Positions 8,470 to 18,408 of a stretch of DNA of 64,000 bases are shown one piece after another. The position numbers were made by a program, and so were the translations under genes. The notes under the pieces were generated by a model, which saw only the letters and a program-made list of their open reading frames with translations, had not been told where the DNA came from and searched no databases. Within the stretch, counting starts at the first letter, position 1; the number at the start of each line of letters is the position of its first letter. The DNA is from Pseudoalteromonas nigrifaciens (lineage in GTDB: Bacteria; Pseudomonadota; Gammaproteobacteria; Enterobacterales; Alteromonadaceae): NCBI RefSeq assembly GCF_002221505.1, contig NZ_CP011037.1, positions 434,001 through 498,000 of the forward strand. The letters run 5' to 3'.

Positions 8470-11352
8470 ATGAAAAAAATTATTGGCTTTAGTGCCATTG
8501 CACTTGCTGTACTAAGCGGTTGTTCAAATACATCATCTGTATCTCAAGCACCTCAAACTGTTTTATTATCAGACTCGCTGGTTGTAAGCCCTAATGATAA
8601 TCGCGAATATAAAACGCTTAAATTAGCTAACGACATTGAAGTTATTTTAGTATCAGACCCCAGTGCTGAAAAATCAGCCGCGGCATTAAGTGTTGGAGTG
8701 GGTTTATTACATGACCCAATGAGCCAACAAGGCATGGCCCATTATTTAGAGCATATGCTGTTTTTAGGCACAGAGCGCTACCCAGATACTAAAGGGTACT
8801 CTGACTTTATGACCAAAAATGGTGGCGCACACAACGCCTATACTTGGCTCGATATTACCAACTATATGTTTAAAATTAACAACGATGCGTTTGATGAAGG
8901 GTTAGACCGTTTTGCTGACTTTTTTAAAGCCCCTAAGTTATACCCTGAATACACAGACAAAGAAAAAAATGCAGTAAATGCAGAGTGGTCAATGCGCCGC
9001 GAAATGGACTTTTTTGGGCAGTTTAAACTAGCGCGTAAAATGATGGGTGAACACCCAGCTAACCGTTTTTTAATTGGCAACCTAGAAACCTTAGGTGACA
9101 AAGAAGGCAGCTCATTACACAAAGAAACAGTTGATTTTTATAATAAATACTACTCTTCAAATATTATGAAAGTAGCGCTTATCTCTAATTTGCCAATTGC
9201 GGCAATGGAGCAAAAAGCACAAAAATACTTTGCTGATATTAAAAATAAAAACATCGAAAAACCAACAGTAACCGCCAAGCTTAACTTTGATAATGCCGGT
9301 GGTAAGCGCGTGTTCTATGCCCCTAATGAAGATGTAAAACAGCTACAACTTGATTTTACCATTAGCAATAACAATAACGAATTTGCACTCAAGCCTAATC
9401 GCTTTGTGGCCTACTTATTAAGTAATGAAATGCCTGGCAGTCCAGCGCAAATATTACGTGATAAGGGGTGGGTATCGCAATTGTCAGCATCGGCAGTGCC
9501 AACCCACTATGGCAACTACGGGTCGTTAAACGTTAACGTAGAGCTTACAGATACAGGCATGCAAAATCGTGAAACGATAGTGGCGACTATAATGCAGTAT
9601 ATTGAATTGATTAAAAAAGAGGGCGTTGATAGTAAATACTTTAACGAAATTCGTACCTCGTTAAATAATCAATTTAAGTTTTTAGAAAAAGGCGATGAGT
9701 TTAACTACGTAAGTACATTGACTCAAAGCATGCAAGATTATCCATTAAATCATGCCATTAATGCGCCTTATTATTACGCTAAGTTTGATGCAGACTCAGT
9801 AAATAAAGTGCTTAAACAATTAAATGCCGACACTTTACGCATTTGGTATGTATCGCAGCAAGAAGAAACCGACTCACAGCTACACTTTTACGACGGTAAA
9901 TACCGCATTAGTGACATAAGCGAGCAGGAAGTTGCAAGCTGGAACAAAAAAAGCCAGTTTAATTTAGCGCTCCCTAGCGTAAATAACTTACTGCCAGAAA
10001 ATTTTGCTATTAAAACCCAAACATTTAAACAGCAAAAATCCCCAGAGCTTGCTTATGATAAAAATGGCGTGAAAATATGGCGTCAGGCAAGTCAAAAATT
10101 TGCCGAGCAACCAAAGGGACTTGTTGAAGTTTATATAAATACTCAGCCGGGGCTAAACGATGTAAAAGCGGAGGTTTTATACTCTGTTTGGGCCGATCTG
10201 TACAACATACAGCAAAGCCAACTAAGCACTGAGGCTGCTATTGCAGGTATGAGCGTAAACCTTGCACCAAGTAATGGTTTAGTTTTGTCTATGAGTGGCT
10301 TTACAGATAAGCAAAATGTACTGCTTAAACAAGCATTAAGTGGGTTAAACAGTGATATTAGTGGGCAAGCATTTAACCAAGCTGTAGATCGTTTTAAACG
10401 TAATTTACTTAACCAGCAAAAACAATTTCCTTACGCGCAAGCATTTGCTGAATATACAAAATTAAGCCGTACCGGTAGCTTTGATACTGATACTTTAATT
10501 AGCACAGCCAACACTTTAACTTTAGCTGATTTTAATGCTTTAAAACAAAACACCTTTGCTAATAACGATTTACGCGTATTTAGTTATGGTAACTATAACC
10601 AGCAAGACATAGCAGCAATAGCATCCGAGCTGAGTGCTATTTTGCCAAGTAACTATAAACACACTGAGTTTGCGCGCAGTAAAGCATGGTTACCACAATC
10701 AGGTGAAACCATAGTGTTACAAAAAGATATAGATGTAGCCGATGTAGCTTTGGTTGATATGACAGTTCATCCAACACCGGGTTACAAACAAAAAGCACAA
10801 GCTGCCGTGCTACAAGGGCATTTTAGAACCATTGCATTTGATAAAATGCGTACCGAGGAGCAACTTGCGTATGCCGTTGGTGCGTTAGCTCGCCCCATAG
10901 AGGATTACTCAGCGATTGGTTTGTTTATTCAAACACCAGTAAAAGGGCCAAAAGAAATACAAACGCGTTTTGATCTGTTTAAAAAAGAGTATGCAGTTGA
11001 GCTCGACAACATGAGTGAGGAGACGTTTGCACAGCTTAAAAATGCCACGTTAGTATCGCTTAAAGAGCAACCTAAAAACTTAAGTGACGAAATGAGCCCA
11101 CTATTAAATGATTGGTATCGTGAAAACTTTAATTTTGATTCAAAGCAACAGCTAATAAATGAAGTTGAGAAAGTAACGCTTAGCGATATTAAAGACTATT
11201 ACCAACAAACAATGCTTAACCCTAATGCGGCACGTTTAAATGTGCAATTACGCGGGACTAAGTTTATAGAAAGTGACTTCGCCGATTTACCAAATCAAAC
11301 AAAAATCACCACGCTAGATGCCTATTACAATGGTATTAAACTACAAAAATAA
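8470..11352 (+). CDS. Insulinase/pitrilysin-family (M16) zinc protease, lipoprotein
   Basis: 960 aa from the ATG at 8470. A TTG 27 bp upstream would put extra residues before the lipoprotein signal MKKIIGFSAIALAVLSGC, so the ATG is preferred. The zinc motif HYLEH (HxxEH) is at about residues 93-97, and the third ligand is in the downstream Glu-rich helix (KNAVNAEWSM). The second half carries the catalytically inactive M16 repeat, including the RTEEQLAYAVG segment typical of pitrilysin and insulin-degrading enzyme. It degrades small peptides and, as a predicted lipoprotein, would act at the envelope. It is monocistronic, with its own terminator. Confidence 0.93.
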   Translation: MKKIIGFSAIALAVLSGCSNTSSVSQAPQTVLLSDSLVVSPNDNREYKTLKLANDIEVILVSDPSAEKSAAALSVGVGLLHDPMSQQGMAHYLEHMLFLGTERYPDTKGYSDFMTKNGGAHNAYTWLDITNYMFKINNDAFDEGLDRFADFFKAPKLYPEYTDKEKNAVNAEWSMRREMDFFGQFKLARKMMGEHPANRFLIGNLETLGDKEGSSLHKETVDFYNKYYSSNIMKVALISNLPIAAMEQKAQKYFADIKNKNIEKPTVTAKLNFDNAGGKRVFYAPNEDVKQLQLDFTISNNNNEFALKPNRFVAYLLSNEMPGSPAQILRDKGWVSQLSASAVPTHYGNYGSLNVNVELTDTGMQNRETIVATIMQYIELIKKEGVDSKYFNEIRTSLNNQFKFLEKGDEFNYVSTLTQSMQDYPLNHAINAPYYYAKFDADSVNKVLKQLNADTLRIWYVSQQEETDSQLHFYDGKYRISDISEQEVASWNKKSQFNLALPSVNNLLPENFAIKTQTFKQQKSPELAYDKNGVKIWRQASQKFAEQPKGLVEVYINTQPGLNDVKAEVLYSVWADLYNIQQSQLSTEAAIAGMSVNLAPSNGLVLSMSGFTDKQNVLLKQALSGLNSDISGQAFNQAVDRFKRNLLNQQKQFPYAQAFAEYTKLSRTGSFDTDTLISTANTLTLADFNALKQNTFANNDLRVFSYGNYNQQDIAAIASELSAILPSNYKHTEFARSKAWLPQSGETIVLQKDIDVADVALVDMTVHPTPGYKQKAQAAVLQGHFRTIAFDKMRTEEQLAYAVGALARPIEDYSAIGLFIQTPVKGPKEIQTRFDLFKKEYAVELDNMSEETFAQLKNATLVSLKEQPKNLSDEMSPLLNDWYRENFNFDSKQQLINEVEKVTLSDIKDYYQQTMLNPNAARLNVQLRGTKFIESDFADLPNQTKITTLDAYYNGIKLQK

Positions 11353-11375
11353 GCTTTATTTTTACAGCTAAAAAT

Positions 11376-11407
11376 AAACCCCAATGTATTGCTACATTGG
11401 GGTTTTT
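11376..11407. terminator. Bidirectional terminator hairpin
   Basis: AACCCCAATGTA and TACATTGGGGTT form a 12-bp stem around TTGC, followed by T5. It lies between the convergent M16 protease and antiporter genes. Confidence 0.88.
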
Positions 11408-11441
11408 ATTTATTTCAGTTAATTTAAGCCATCACTAAAAC

Positions 11442-12824
11442 TTAAGCCATTAGTAAAAAGCCTATCACCGCAAGTGCTGCAGCAATAAGCGTATAAGGCA
11501 ATTGTGTAACAGCGTGGCTCATTAAGTTACAGCCAGCGCCTTGGGCTGCTAATACCGTTGAGTCTGAATAAAAACATGCTTGGCTGCCAAACGATGATGC
11601 TGATAATAACGCGCCAATGACTAATGGAATATTAGCATCTACCGCCGTTGCCAGCGGCATAACAATAGGAATAGACACAGCAAATATTCCCCAGCTTGAG
11701 CCCGTTGCAAATGCTAAAACAGACATTGCAATAAATACCACTGCAGGCAAGTAACCCGCGGTCATGTATGGGCTTAAACTATTAATAACATATTGCGGCA
11801 AGCCAATTAAATCGCACACATCTTTAAATATAAACGCGGCTATAACCGTGCCTATAGCCGGTATCATGCTTTTAAATCCATCGAGCATACGTTCAATCAT
11901 TTCACTAAACGACATTAATTTTTGTAACGCATAAAATGGCAAAATTATAGCCATAGTGGCCAGTAAACCTTTATAAACGTCTATCTCAAAGTAAACGGTA
12001 AAGCCGACTAATAAAATAATAGGCAATAAAAAGTTATGTAATTTACCTTTAGGATCAGCATCTTCAAAATTTTCTTCTACTGCTTTTACCGCGTACTCGT
12101 CTGCTGTTTGTACTTCACTGTATTGCGCCGGATCGACTTGTGCTTGCTCAATTTGTGCCATCTGTTCTGCTTTTTTCATTGGGCCAAAAGCAGGGATCAC
12201 ACCAAGTACCACTAACAGCACAACGAGTACCGCAAACCATGCGTAAAACATATACGGAATAGCCTGAATGTAAACAGCAATGCCTTTGCCTTCTTCAGCA
12301 ATACCGTTATCTACGAGTAAACCACCAAAAAATACCGCCCACGTAGATAGGGGCACAAGTACGCAAATTGGTGCCGCAGTTGAGTCGACAACGTAGGCTA
12401 GCATTTCGCGGCTTACTTTAAATTTATCGGTAATGCGTTTCATGGTTTCACCCACAGTAAGCGCATTTAAATAGTCATCAATAAAAATAACTAATCCAAG
12501 GCAAAAGGTCATAAATAATGAAGAGCGTTTGCCCTTAGTGTATTTAAGTGCCAACTTACCAAATGCAGAAGCACCACCGGTACGGACTAATAAGGCGATT
12601 AACGCACCAAAACCACCACACACCAATATTAACCAGCCAATGGTTTCGTCACTCATTACTTTAAGTGAGGTGCTGGCAAAATTAGCCAATACCTGCGAGG
12701 GATCAGCCATTATGAGCCCAACAAGGGCACCAATTAATAAAGATAAAATAGGGCGGCGTAGTACTACAGCCAAAATAACTACCACTAAAGGCGGCAGTAA
12801 GCTTAACGCAGAAGGTTCAAGCAT
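11442..12824 (-). CDS. NhaC-family Na+/H+ antiporter-like transporter
   Basis: 460 aa with roughly eleven hydrophobic segments. The N-terminus SLLPPLVVVILAVVLRRP, the central FIDDYLNALTVGETM block and the C-terminal ASSFGSQACFYSDSTVLA block are typical of the NhaC superfamily, which exchanges Na+ for H+ or couples Na+ to organic or amino acids. The substrate is not certain. A charged cytoplasmic loop lies at about residues 215-265. The ~260-nt leader upstream on this strand (12825-13085) is strongly structured and described separately. In several gammaproteobacteria homologues sit behind riboswitches, so control by an RNA element is plausible. Confidence 0.85.
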   Translation of the reverse strand: MLEPSALSLLPPLVVVILAVVLRRPILSLLIGALVGLIMADPSQVLANFASTSLKVMSDETIGWLILVCGGFGALIALLVRTGGASAFGKLALKYTKGKRSSLFMTFCLGLVIFIDDYLNALTVGETMKRITDKFKVSREMLAYVVDSTAAPICVLVPLSTWAVFFGGLLVDNGIAEEGKGIAVYIQAIPYMFYAWFAVLVVLLVVLGVIPAFGPMKKAEQMAQIEQAQVDPAQYSEVQTADEYAVKAVEENFEDADPKGKLHNFLLPIILLVGFTVYFEIDVYKGLLATMAIILPFYALQKLMSFSEMIERMLDGFKSMIPAIGTVIAAFIFKDVCDLIGLPQYVINSLSPYMTAGYLPAVVFIAMSVLAFATGSSWGIFAVSIPIVMPLATAVDANIPLVIGALLSASSFGSQACFYSDSTVLAAQGAGCNLMSHAVTQLPYTLIAAALAVIGFLLMA

Positions 12825-13085
12825 TTAAGTATTCACAAAATTAAAAGCATATTTAAAAATTTAAACTGCTTAACAAAAACAAAGAAGATGATAAGTTAGT
12901 TGTCTTATCACTTTCCAAGTCACTGCTTTTGCACGCGATATCACTAGGGAACTGTTATTTTAAATTAATAATCAGCAGTAATATGCGTTGGCTTGGCGCC
13001 AGACGGTGCAAGGAAGGAGTGCAACCGCTTTTGTTATGCCTATAAAAACATCGGCGCAAAAGTAATCTGCTTTACATCTTCAGTC
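12825..13085 (-). promoter_or_regulatory. Structured 5' leader of the antiporter gene, candidate cis-regulatory RNA
   Basis: Read on the minus strand, a closing stem CTTTTGC (near 13060) can pair with GCAAAAG (near 12930), enclosing ~130 nt. Inside are a GGTTGCA/TGCACC hairpin (near 13000-13025) and a CTG-TTATT/AATAA-CAG hairpin (near 12955-12980). Downstream, TGATAAG/CTTATCA forms a hairpin (near 12885-12910) followed by a T-rich run, which could be an expression platform. It does not carry the conserved AGAGG core of lysine riboswitches. No other known class was recognised. The pairing was found by eye and is a hypothesis. Confidence 0.35.
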
Positions 13086-13162
13086 AACAAATAAATGCTT
13101 TAATTGACTCATTTTTATAATTTAGGTGACTATAGCGCTACAAACCAAAAGGATAACAATAC

Positions 13163-13669
13163 ATGCGAAGGCAATTTAATACCGAGCGATTAATTATTCG
13201 CCATGCTGTTGAAGCAGATGCTGGCGATTTATTAAAGTTAGTAAATCAAAAAAGTTTTATAAAATACATTGGGGATAAAAAAATTTATACCCTTGAGGAT
13301 GCTATAACCTATATTAAGCAAGCTTTTAGTGAGGCGCACCAATCGCAAGGGTTTGGCCCTTATGTGATCACTTTAAAAAATCAGCAGTTAGTGGGGGTTG
13401 TTGGTTTTTATAGCCGTGCAATGTTGCAGCACCCCGATATAGGGTTTGCGTTATTAACAGCGTTTGAAAAACAAGGGTATATTTACGAAGCTGCAAAAGC
13501 GTTAGTTGAAAATAAAAGTATATATGGCATTAATAAATTATGCGCCATTACCTCAATAGATAATAGCGCATCACAAAATGTGTTAATTAAGCTTGGCTTT
13601 AAGCCACAAGGGCAAGTAATAATAGATAAAGAAAGCCGCAGCGTTGTTTCTTTATTTTTATATCATTAA
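13163..13669 (+). CDS. GNAT-family N-acetyltransferase (RimJ/RimL-like)
   Basis: 168 aa. The start FNTERLIIRHAVEADAGDLL, the central YVITLKNQQLVGVVGFY strand pair, the PDIGFALLTAFEKQGYIYEA block and the late ITSIDNSASQNVLIKLGFK motif are those of RimJ/RimL-type GNAT enzymes, which transfer acetyl from acetyl-CoA to an amine of a protein or small molecule. The substrate is unknown. AAGGATAA precedes the ATG. It is a single gene, convergent with pqiC and only 16 bp from it. Confidence 0.88.
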   Translation: MRRQFNTERLIIRHAVEADAGDLLKLVNQKSFIKYIGDKKIYTLEDAITYIKQAFSEAHQSQGFGPYVITLKNQQLVGVVGFYSRAMLQHPDIGFALLTAFEKQGYIYEAAKALVENKSIYGINKLCAITSIDNSASQNVLIKLGFKPQGQVIIDKESRSVVSLFLYH

Positions 13670-13685
13670 ATAATTTTAGTAATGA

Positions 13686-14300
13686 TTATTTAAACCGCGT
13701 TTGTTCAATTTGCTTGGCTACTGCTAGGTTGATTTCTTGCCAGGTTTTTTCAAGCGTTGCTACCAGCGCATCATAGCCGTCACCGTCGAGCTGCGTTACA
13801 TTAGCAAAATTATGCAAACTTAATAAGCGTCGGCCTGTTTCGGGGTGGGTATAATATAAACGCCATAGCCCAGATATATCTGCGTTGCCTTGAAGGTCGC
13901 CATTAAAATGATGAATTTCATATTCTAATTCATAAAAAGTTTGTTGATCTAGCTCGGTGATCACCGGTAAACCTTTTATTACCATCCAGTTAGGTAGGGC
14001 ATTAAAGAGTGTTTGTTGTGCACTTACGGTGAGCATCGAATCAGGTGACTCACCCCATAAGTGATAGTTTGCAGCATGAATTTGATTGTGATCTATTTTC
14101 ATAGCAATGCCGCGATTATTTAAGGCGCCCCTCAGTACAACTGTTTGTACTCTTAATTGCGCATCAGTTGCACTTACATCTCTAGAGGAGGCAACAATAG
14201 GTTGTTCAAACTGATAATACGCGATGGCAGTTTGAATTGATGAACTACAACCGCTAAGCAGTAAAGCGAGTAAAATAACAAAAAAAGATGATTTAACCAT
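13686..14300 (-). CDS. pqiC: PqiC-type auxiliary lipoprotein
   Basis: 204 aa. The lipoprotein signal MVKSSFFVILLALLLSGC gives a lipidated Cys 18. The rest fits the ABC-transport auxiliary (YmbA/PqiC) fold, an outer-membrane-linked lipoprotein that binds the PqiB tunnel in lipid transport. The start overlaps the pqiB stop (TAATG). Identification rests mainly on position and size, supported by the lipoprotein signal and the LWGESPDSMLTVSAQQTLF region. Confidence 0.85.
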   Translation of the reverse strand: MVKSSFFVILLALLLSGCSSSIQTAIAYYQFEQPIVASSRDVSATDAQLRVQTVVLRGALNNRGIAMKIDHNQIHAANYHLWGESPDSMLTVSAQQTLFNALPNWMVIKGLPVITELDQQTFYELEYEIHHFNGDLQGNADISGLWRLYYTHPETGRRLLSLHNFANVTQLDGDGYDALVATLEKTWQEINLAVAKQIEQTRFK

Positions 14301-15955
14301 TATTGCTTCCTTGGTATTGGATCTGCGGGTAATGCTTTATCAAATATAAACATATTAGGCTGCTCATTTAGGCCTTTAGTTAGCGGCTGTAGCTGCTCAC
14401 TTAAACGTTTAAACTCTTGCAAGGTTTGCTGTAGCTGATTATTAAACTGCGAACCTGCTTGATAGCTGGCCATGGTTTTATCAAATTGGCGCATAGTGAC
14501 TTCAAATTGTTCCATACTCTTGGTCATTTTTTTGAAATTTTGATTAAAGTCACCCGGTAAATTTTGTGTGTCTTTTTGGTTTAGCAAATCGCGCATGTCG
14601 TTGGCCAACCCTTGGTAGTCGCTAAAAGTGGCTTGCATTTGTGCTAAGCTATCTTCGATTTTTAGCTCGTTTACCTTATTAAGTACATCAGAAACCTGAT
14701 CGGCTAATACAGTAATACCGCTAGATATACTTGGAAAAACATCATATTGAGCCAGTTTTTCTAGTTTTGCATCAGGCGCATCTGTATAAATGTCAAAGTC
14801 GACATACACAGCACCGGTAAGTAAATTACCCGGTTTAAGCGAAGCGCGCATACCATTGTTTACCCAGCCATTTAAACTCGTTTGCCAATACTCTTTAGCT
14901 AAATCGTTATCGTGGTATAGGCGCCCATATTCTATTTTAATAAGCACAGGTACAGCCGTATTTTGGTTTTTAAAGTGAGCTGGTTTGCCGTTAATAATCA
15001 CATTGGCAGGGGCTTCTACTACTGTACCAATTCGAGTTCCTCGGTATTCAACCGGAGCGCCAGCGCGCAGGCCGCGAATTGATTGCTCAAACTCAATAAG
15101 ATAGTAGTCAAAGTCGTAAAAGCGCTCTTCTAGTGCTTCTTTATAGCTTTGACTAAGCGAAAAGCTATGCTCATTTTGGGCAATATCGCCAGGTGCTTGT
15201 TGATCGGGTAAGCCCACCGATATACCGCCTTTTAAAAGTTTACTAAGCGATCCGGTATTAATGTTTATGCCATCAGCAGAAAGGTCAATTTCTATACCAG
15301 AGTTAACCCAAAAAATAGAATTTAAGGTGATCAGGTTTTCGTAGGGTGCTTTAATAAAAATACCGTACTTCATGGCTTGGTTTTTCCAATCAAATGTCGC
15401 GGTTTCTATTTGCCCAATTTTATAGTTTTTGAAAAATATACCGGTACTTACTTCAAGTACCTCAGCGTTGTAGCTTAATAACTTAAAGCGTCCGCCTTTA
15501 ACATCTTTACCAATTAAGGCAGGCTCGTCTTGTAGTTCAAACTTTTCTTTTTTCTTTTTACTTTCTCCAGGCGAAAACTCTAAATATACACCTGATAAAA
15601 GCGTACTCATGCCACTAATGCCGGTTTCATCTATACGCGGTTTTACCACCCAAATTTTGGCATCTTCGGTGAGTAAGTTATCGTAGTTTTTATCTATTTG
15701 AGCGCGGGCAATAACACTGTCTTGCGAGTCGGATAAACGCACATGATCTATTTGGCCAATTTTAACACTGCGTACTTTAATTTCGGTTTTTCCCGCAACT
15801 ATCCCCTCCGCTTGTGGCATGGTTATATAAATAGTGGGGCCTAAATTAGTTTGGTATTGATAAAGCATCCAAACACCCACAAACAGGGCAATAACGGGAA
15901 TAATCCAAATTGCAGAAATTTTTGATTTTTGTGTAATATTAGCGGTTTCGGTCAT
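14300..15955 (-). CDS. pqiB: PqiB, MCE-domain lipid transport protein
   Basis: 551 aa. One N-terminal TM helix (IWIIPVIALFVGVWMLYQY, about residues 16-34) is followed by three MCE/MlaD domains at about 42-145, 160-270 and 285-400. Examples are ITMPQAEGIVAGKTEIKVRS and LRAGAPVEYRGTRIGTVVEA. A C-terminal coiled-coil region (about 425-530) would form the needle-like tunnel. PqiB bridges inner and outer membranes for phospholipid movement and envelope maintenance. The ATG overlaps the pqiA stop by four bases (ATGA), and pqiC overlaps its end, so pqiABC is one operon in the usual order. Confidence 0.95.
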   Translation of the reverse strand: MTETANITQKSKISAIWIIPVIALFVGVWMLYQYQTNLGPTIYITMPQAEGIVAGKTEIKVRSVKIGQIDHVRLSDSQDSVIARAQIDKNYDNLLTEDAKIWVVKPRIDETGISGMSTLLSGVYLEFSPGESKKKKEKFELQDEPALIGKDVKGGRFKLLSYNAEVLEVSTGIFFKNYKIGQIETATFDWKNQAMKYGIFIKAPYENLITLNSIFWVNSGIEIDLSADGININTGSLSKLLKGGISVGLPDQQAPGDIAQNEHSFSLSQSYKEALEERFYDFDYYLIEFEQSIRGLRAGAPVEYRGTRIGTVVEAPANVIINGKPAHFKNQNTAVPVLIKIEYGRLYHDNDLAKEYWQTSLNGWVNNGMRASLKPGNLLTGAVYVDFDIYTDAPDAKLEKLAQYDVFPSISSGITVLADQVSDVLNKVNELKIEDSLAQMQATFSDYQGLANDMRDLLNQKDTQNLPGDFNQNFKKMTKSMEQFEVTMRQFDKTMASYQAGSQFNNQLQQTLQEFKRLSEQLQPLTKGLNEQPNMFIFDKALPADPIPRKQ

Positions 15956-17181
15956 GCATTATTCTCTGCGTTATTATTTTTAGGTGAATCCCATAGCAAA
16001 CGTGGGTCAAAGGCGTGAGCTGCCATCATTTGACATAGTACCATAACAGTAAAAAAGGCAACGCCTAAGCCGGGCGTTACCGACATTAAGTTACCCAATT
16101 GTACCAAAGCAACTAAAATGGCCACAACAAACACATCAATCATAGACCATTTCCCAATAAATTCAGTAAGTTGATAAATACGTGTATACCCTATGGTGTG
16201 ATCATTTGCGGGTTTGGCAACCATAAAACACAAAAAGCTCAATACTAAAGCCTTTGCAAGTGGGACTACAACACTGGCAATAAATATAATCATAGCAATA
16301 GGGTACGAGCCATTTTGCCACAGTGCAATAACACCAGCAATTAAGGTTGAAGGGCTTTCATCACCTAAACTGGTGGTATACATAATGGGTAAAACATTGG
16401 CTGGAATATAGCAAATAATAGAGGTAATTAACCAAGCCGTAGCTTTTTGTACACTGTTGGGGTTTCTAAGATAGGTTTTACTATGGCAACGATTACAAAC
16501 ACTTTGCGTGCATAGTTGATGGCACACATGGCAAGCTTTTATATCGTTATCAATGGCGCGATGAGTAAGGTTTATATTTTCAAGTTTTTCTACTGGGCCA
16601 ATTTGTGCCCACAAGCGGGGGCGGTTTAAATGTGTTAACGCACTAATATATAAAATAACAAAGCCCACATAAGCCCAAAAGCTCACCCCAAAACTAATAT
16701 CGGCGAGAGACATTATTTTAACCATACTAACAAGTACGCCAATGAGAAAAATCTCCGACATAATCCAAGGTTCAAGCGCTAGGGTAAATTTTAATAATCG
16801 TCGAGCAATACCTTGAGGTAGCGCTCTAAGCGCACCTAAGTGTAATGGTATTAGTATAATAAGTAAGCTCATAGGCAAGGCTATAATACTTAAATCAATA
16901 AACAGCCCCAACAAGTTACTATCGTAATTAAATAAAATACGCGCGGCATCGGGCAAGGTTATAGTTTGCGTAATACCACTGCTGCTAAACGAAATAAAAG
17001 GATAAAACATGCTGCTGAGTAGCATTAGCAAGGCACTAAAGCTCAGCGCTACAACTCGGCTGTCGTGATCTGTATCTGAGTCAGAAACCTTATGCCCGCA
17101 ATGGGGGCACGTTGCGACATTTTTAGCCTCAACCTGGGGGACCTCAATAATATAGTCGCAACAAGGACACGCTATTTGCAA
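15952..17181 (-). CDS. pqiA: PqiA, paraquat-inducible membrane protein
   Basis: 409 aa with two PqiA halves. Each has a zinc-ribbon (CPCCDYIIEVPQ...CPHCGH at the N-terminus; CHVCHQLCTQSVCNRCHSK near residue 217) followed by about four TM helices. It is the inner-membrane partner of PqiB in the Pqi lipid-transport system. It is the first gene of pqiABC. The classical inducer in enterobacteria is the SoxRS superoxide response. No soxbox was searched for reliably in the 157-bp upstream gap. Confidence 0.95.
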   Translation of the reverse strand: MQIACPCCDYIIEVPQVEAKNVATCPHCGHKVSDSDTDHDSRVVALSFSALLMLLSSMFYPFISFSSSGITQTITLPDAARILFNYDSNLLGLFIDLSIIALPMSLLIILIPLHLGALRALPQGIARRLLKFTLALEPWIMSEIFLIGVLVSMVKIMSLADISFGVSFWAYVGFVILYISALTHLNRPRLWAQIGPVEKLENINLTHRAIDNDIKACHVCHQLCTQSVCNRCHSKTYLRNPNSVQKATAWLITSIICYIPANVLPIMYTTSLGDESPSTLIAGVIALWQNGSYPIAMIIFIASVVVPLAKALVLSFLCFMVAKPANDHTIGYTRIYQLTEFIGKWSMIDVFVVAILVALVQLGNLMSVTPGLGVAFFTVMVLCQMMAAHAFDPRLLWDSPKNNNAENNA

Positions 17182-17338
17182 AGTGTTCGCTTAGAATTAA
17201 ACAAAGAGTTAAATTTTGCTATAATTATCGCCTAAATACAAATGTTATAACTGTTGTTGAGCGTAATTAATTATTAGTTAAGAGTGCATTGCAGTGGCAC
17301 TCGCTACATTATATATAGCTAATACCACTGCTTATACA

Positions 17339-18154
17339 TCAATCAAATAATGCCACTGTTTGGCGAGTAAGGGCAATCAGCTCACCCGATTGCGACCAAA
17401 TACAGCCGTCTTCTAAGCCGTAACCACCTTTTGCATGATGGGTAATTGCTTCAAAGCCCAACCATTGACCAGGAGTTAAGTTAGGCGCTTGCACAAACTC
17501 TAGATACCACGACATGCTACTGGCAGGCGCTGGTTGTTTAAACATTTGTAATAAAGTAGGAGGCCATGCATCGGTTAGCGCTATAATATGTGCTTCAGTA
17601 ATGGCCGCTGGAGTTTCTTTAAAGCGCATCCACCCACCTAAATGGGAGGTTTCTGCACTGCTAAAAGGCATAGCACCTTGTTGTGGGCATAAATCAACAT
17701 GTTGAAAAAACTCCGGCATTTGCCCTTGTATAAATGGCAATGTATGGCGCTCATTAACTTCTTGTAAGCCTAACGACTTTGCAACGGGTACATTAATAGC
17801 TGAGTTGCGATTACTAGCAAAGCAGGCTTGTACAATTACACACACTTGCTCGTTTTGAATTGCTTTGGCCAGTACTTGAGTACTACTTTTGCCTTCACGC
17901 AGTATTTCTACCGATAAAGAAAATGGCGTATCGGCAAGCAGCGGGCCAACAAAGTTAGTACTTAAAGATAATAACCGGCGCTCACTATTTACTTGAGCTC
18001 TCATTGCTTGATATAAAAGTGCTGCAGATAACCCACCAAAAGCGGTGCGCCCTTGGCACCAATTAGCTTCAAACTGCATGGTGTTTGCCACATTATTAGT
18101 GTCGTCTTGATTATTAATATTAGCGGCTTGTTGCAGTAAATGATCGAAATTCAT
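17339..18154 (-). CDS. TesB-like acyl-CoA thioesterase
   Basis: 271 aa. The motif WCQGRTAFGGLSAALLYQAM opens a first hotdog domain. LSLSTNFVGPLLADTPFSL and ILREGKSSTQVLAKA continue it. A second hotdog half ends in EAITHHAKGGYGLEDGCIWS. This is the double-hotdog layout of the TesB-like thioesterases that hydrolyse acyl-CoA to free acid and CoA. The acyl preference cannot be told. It is transcribed divergently from dnaK and probably alone. Confidence 0.82.
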   Translation of the reverse strand: MNFDHLLQQAANINNQDDTNNVANTMQFEANWCQGRTAFGGLSAALLYQAMRAQVNSERRLLSLSTNFVGPLLADTPFSLSVEILREGKSSTQVLAKAIQNEQVCVIVQACFASNRNSAINVPVAKSLGLQEVNERHTLPFIQGQMPEFFQHVDLCPQQGAMPFSSAETSHLGGWMRFKETPAAITEAHIIALTDAWPPTLLQMFKQPAPASSMSWYLEFVQAPNLTPGQWLGFEAITHHAKGGYGLEDGCIWSQSGELIALTRQTVALFD

Positions 18155-18333
18155 TAGTTAGCGTGTCCTTAAAAGTACGAATTACTAAATATATAACACA
18201 GCCAAACTTGTCAGACCAGCAATTAAAGTTCAATACAAACGGCGTAAAAACCAGCGTTGCTAGCAAATATTGCACTTTATTTAGCTTATTTTGTAAAAAA
18301 ATCAAAAAAAATGATATTTTTTTCATTTTTACA

Positions 18334-18362
18334 GTTGAATTAAGTTTGCAGCATCCCTATTA
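18334..18362 (+). promoter_or_regulatory. Sigma-32-type heat-shock promoter of dnaK
   Basis: GTTGAA at 18334-18339 and TCCCTATTA at 18354-18362, separated by 14 bp, fit the RpoH consensus (CTTGAA, 13-17 bp, CCCCATNT). It lies ~47 bp upstream of the dnaK ATG, which has its own GGAG site. Confidence 0.72.
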
Positions 18363-18408
18363 ACTAGTCATCGAACGTATTAACGAATATTGAAGTTGGA
18401 GAAATTTC

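Noticed and set aside
12825..13160. Lysine, TPP, glycine or cobalamin riboswitch
   Set aside because: None of the conserved core sequences (AGAGG...GCGC, CUGAGA, GCCACUG) could be found on either strand, so only an unnamed structured leader is reported.
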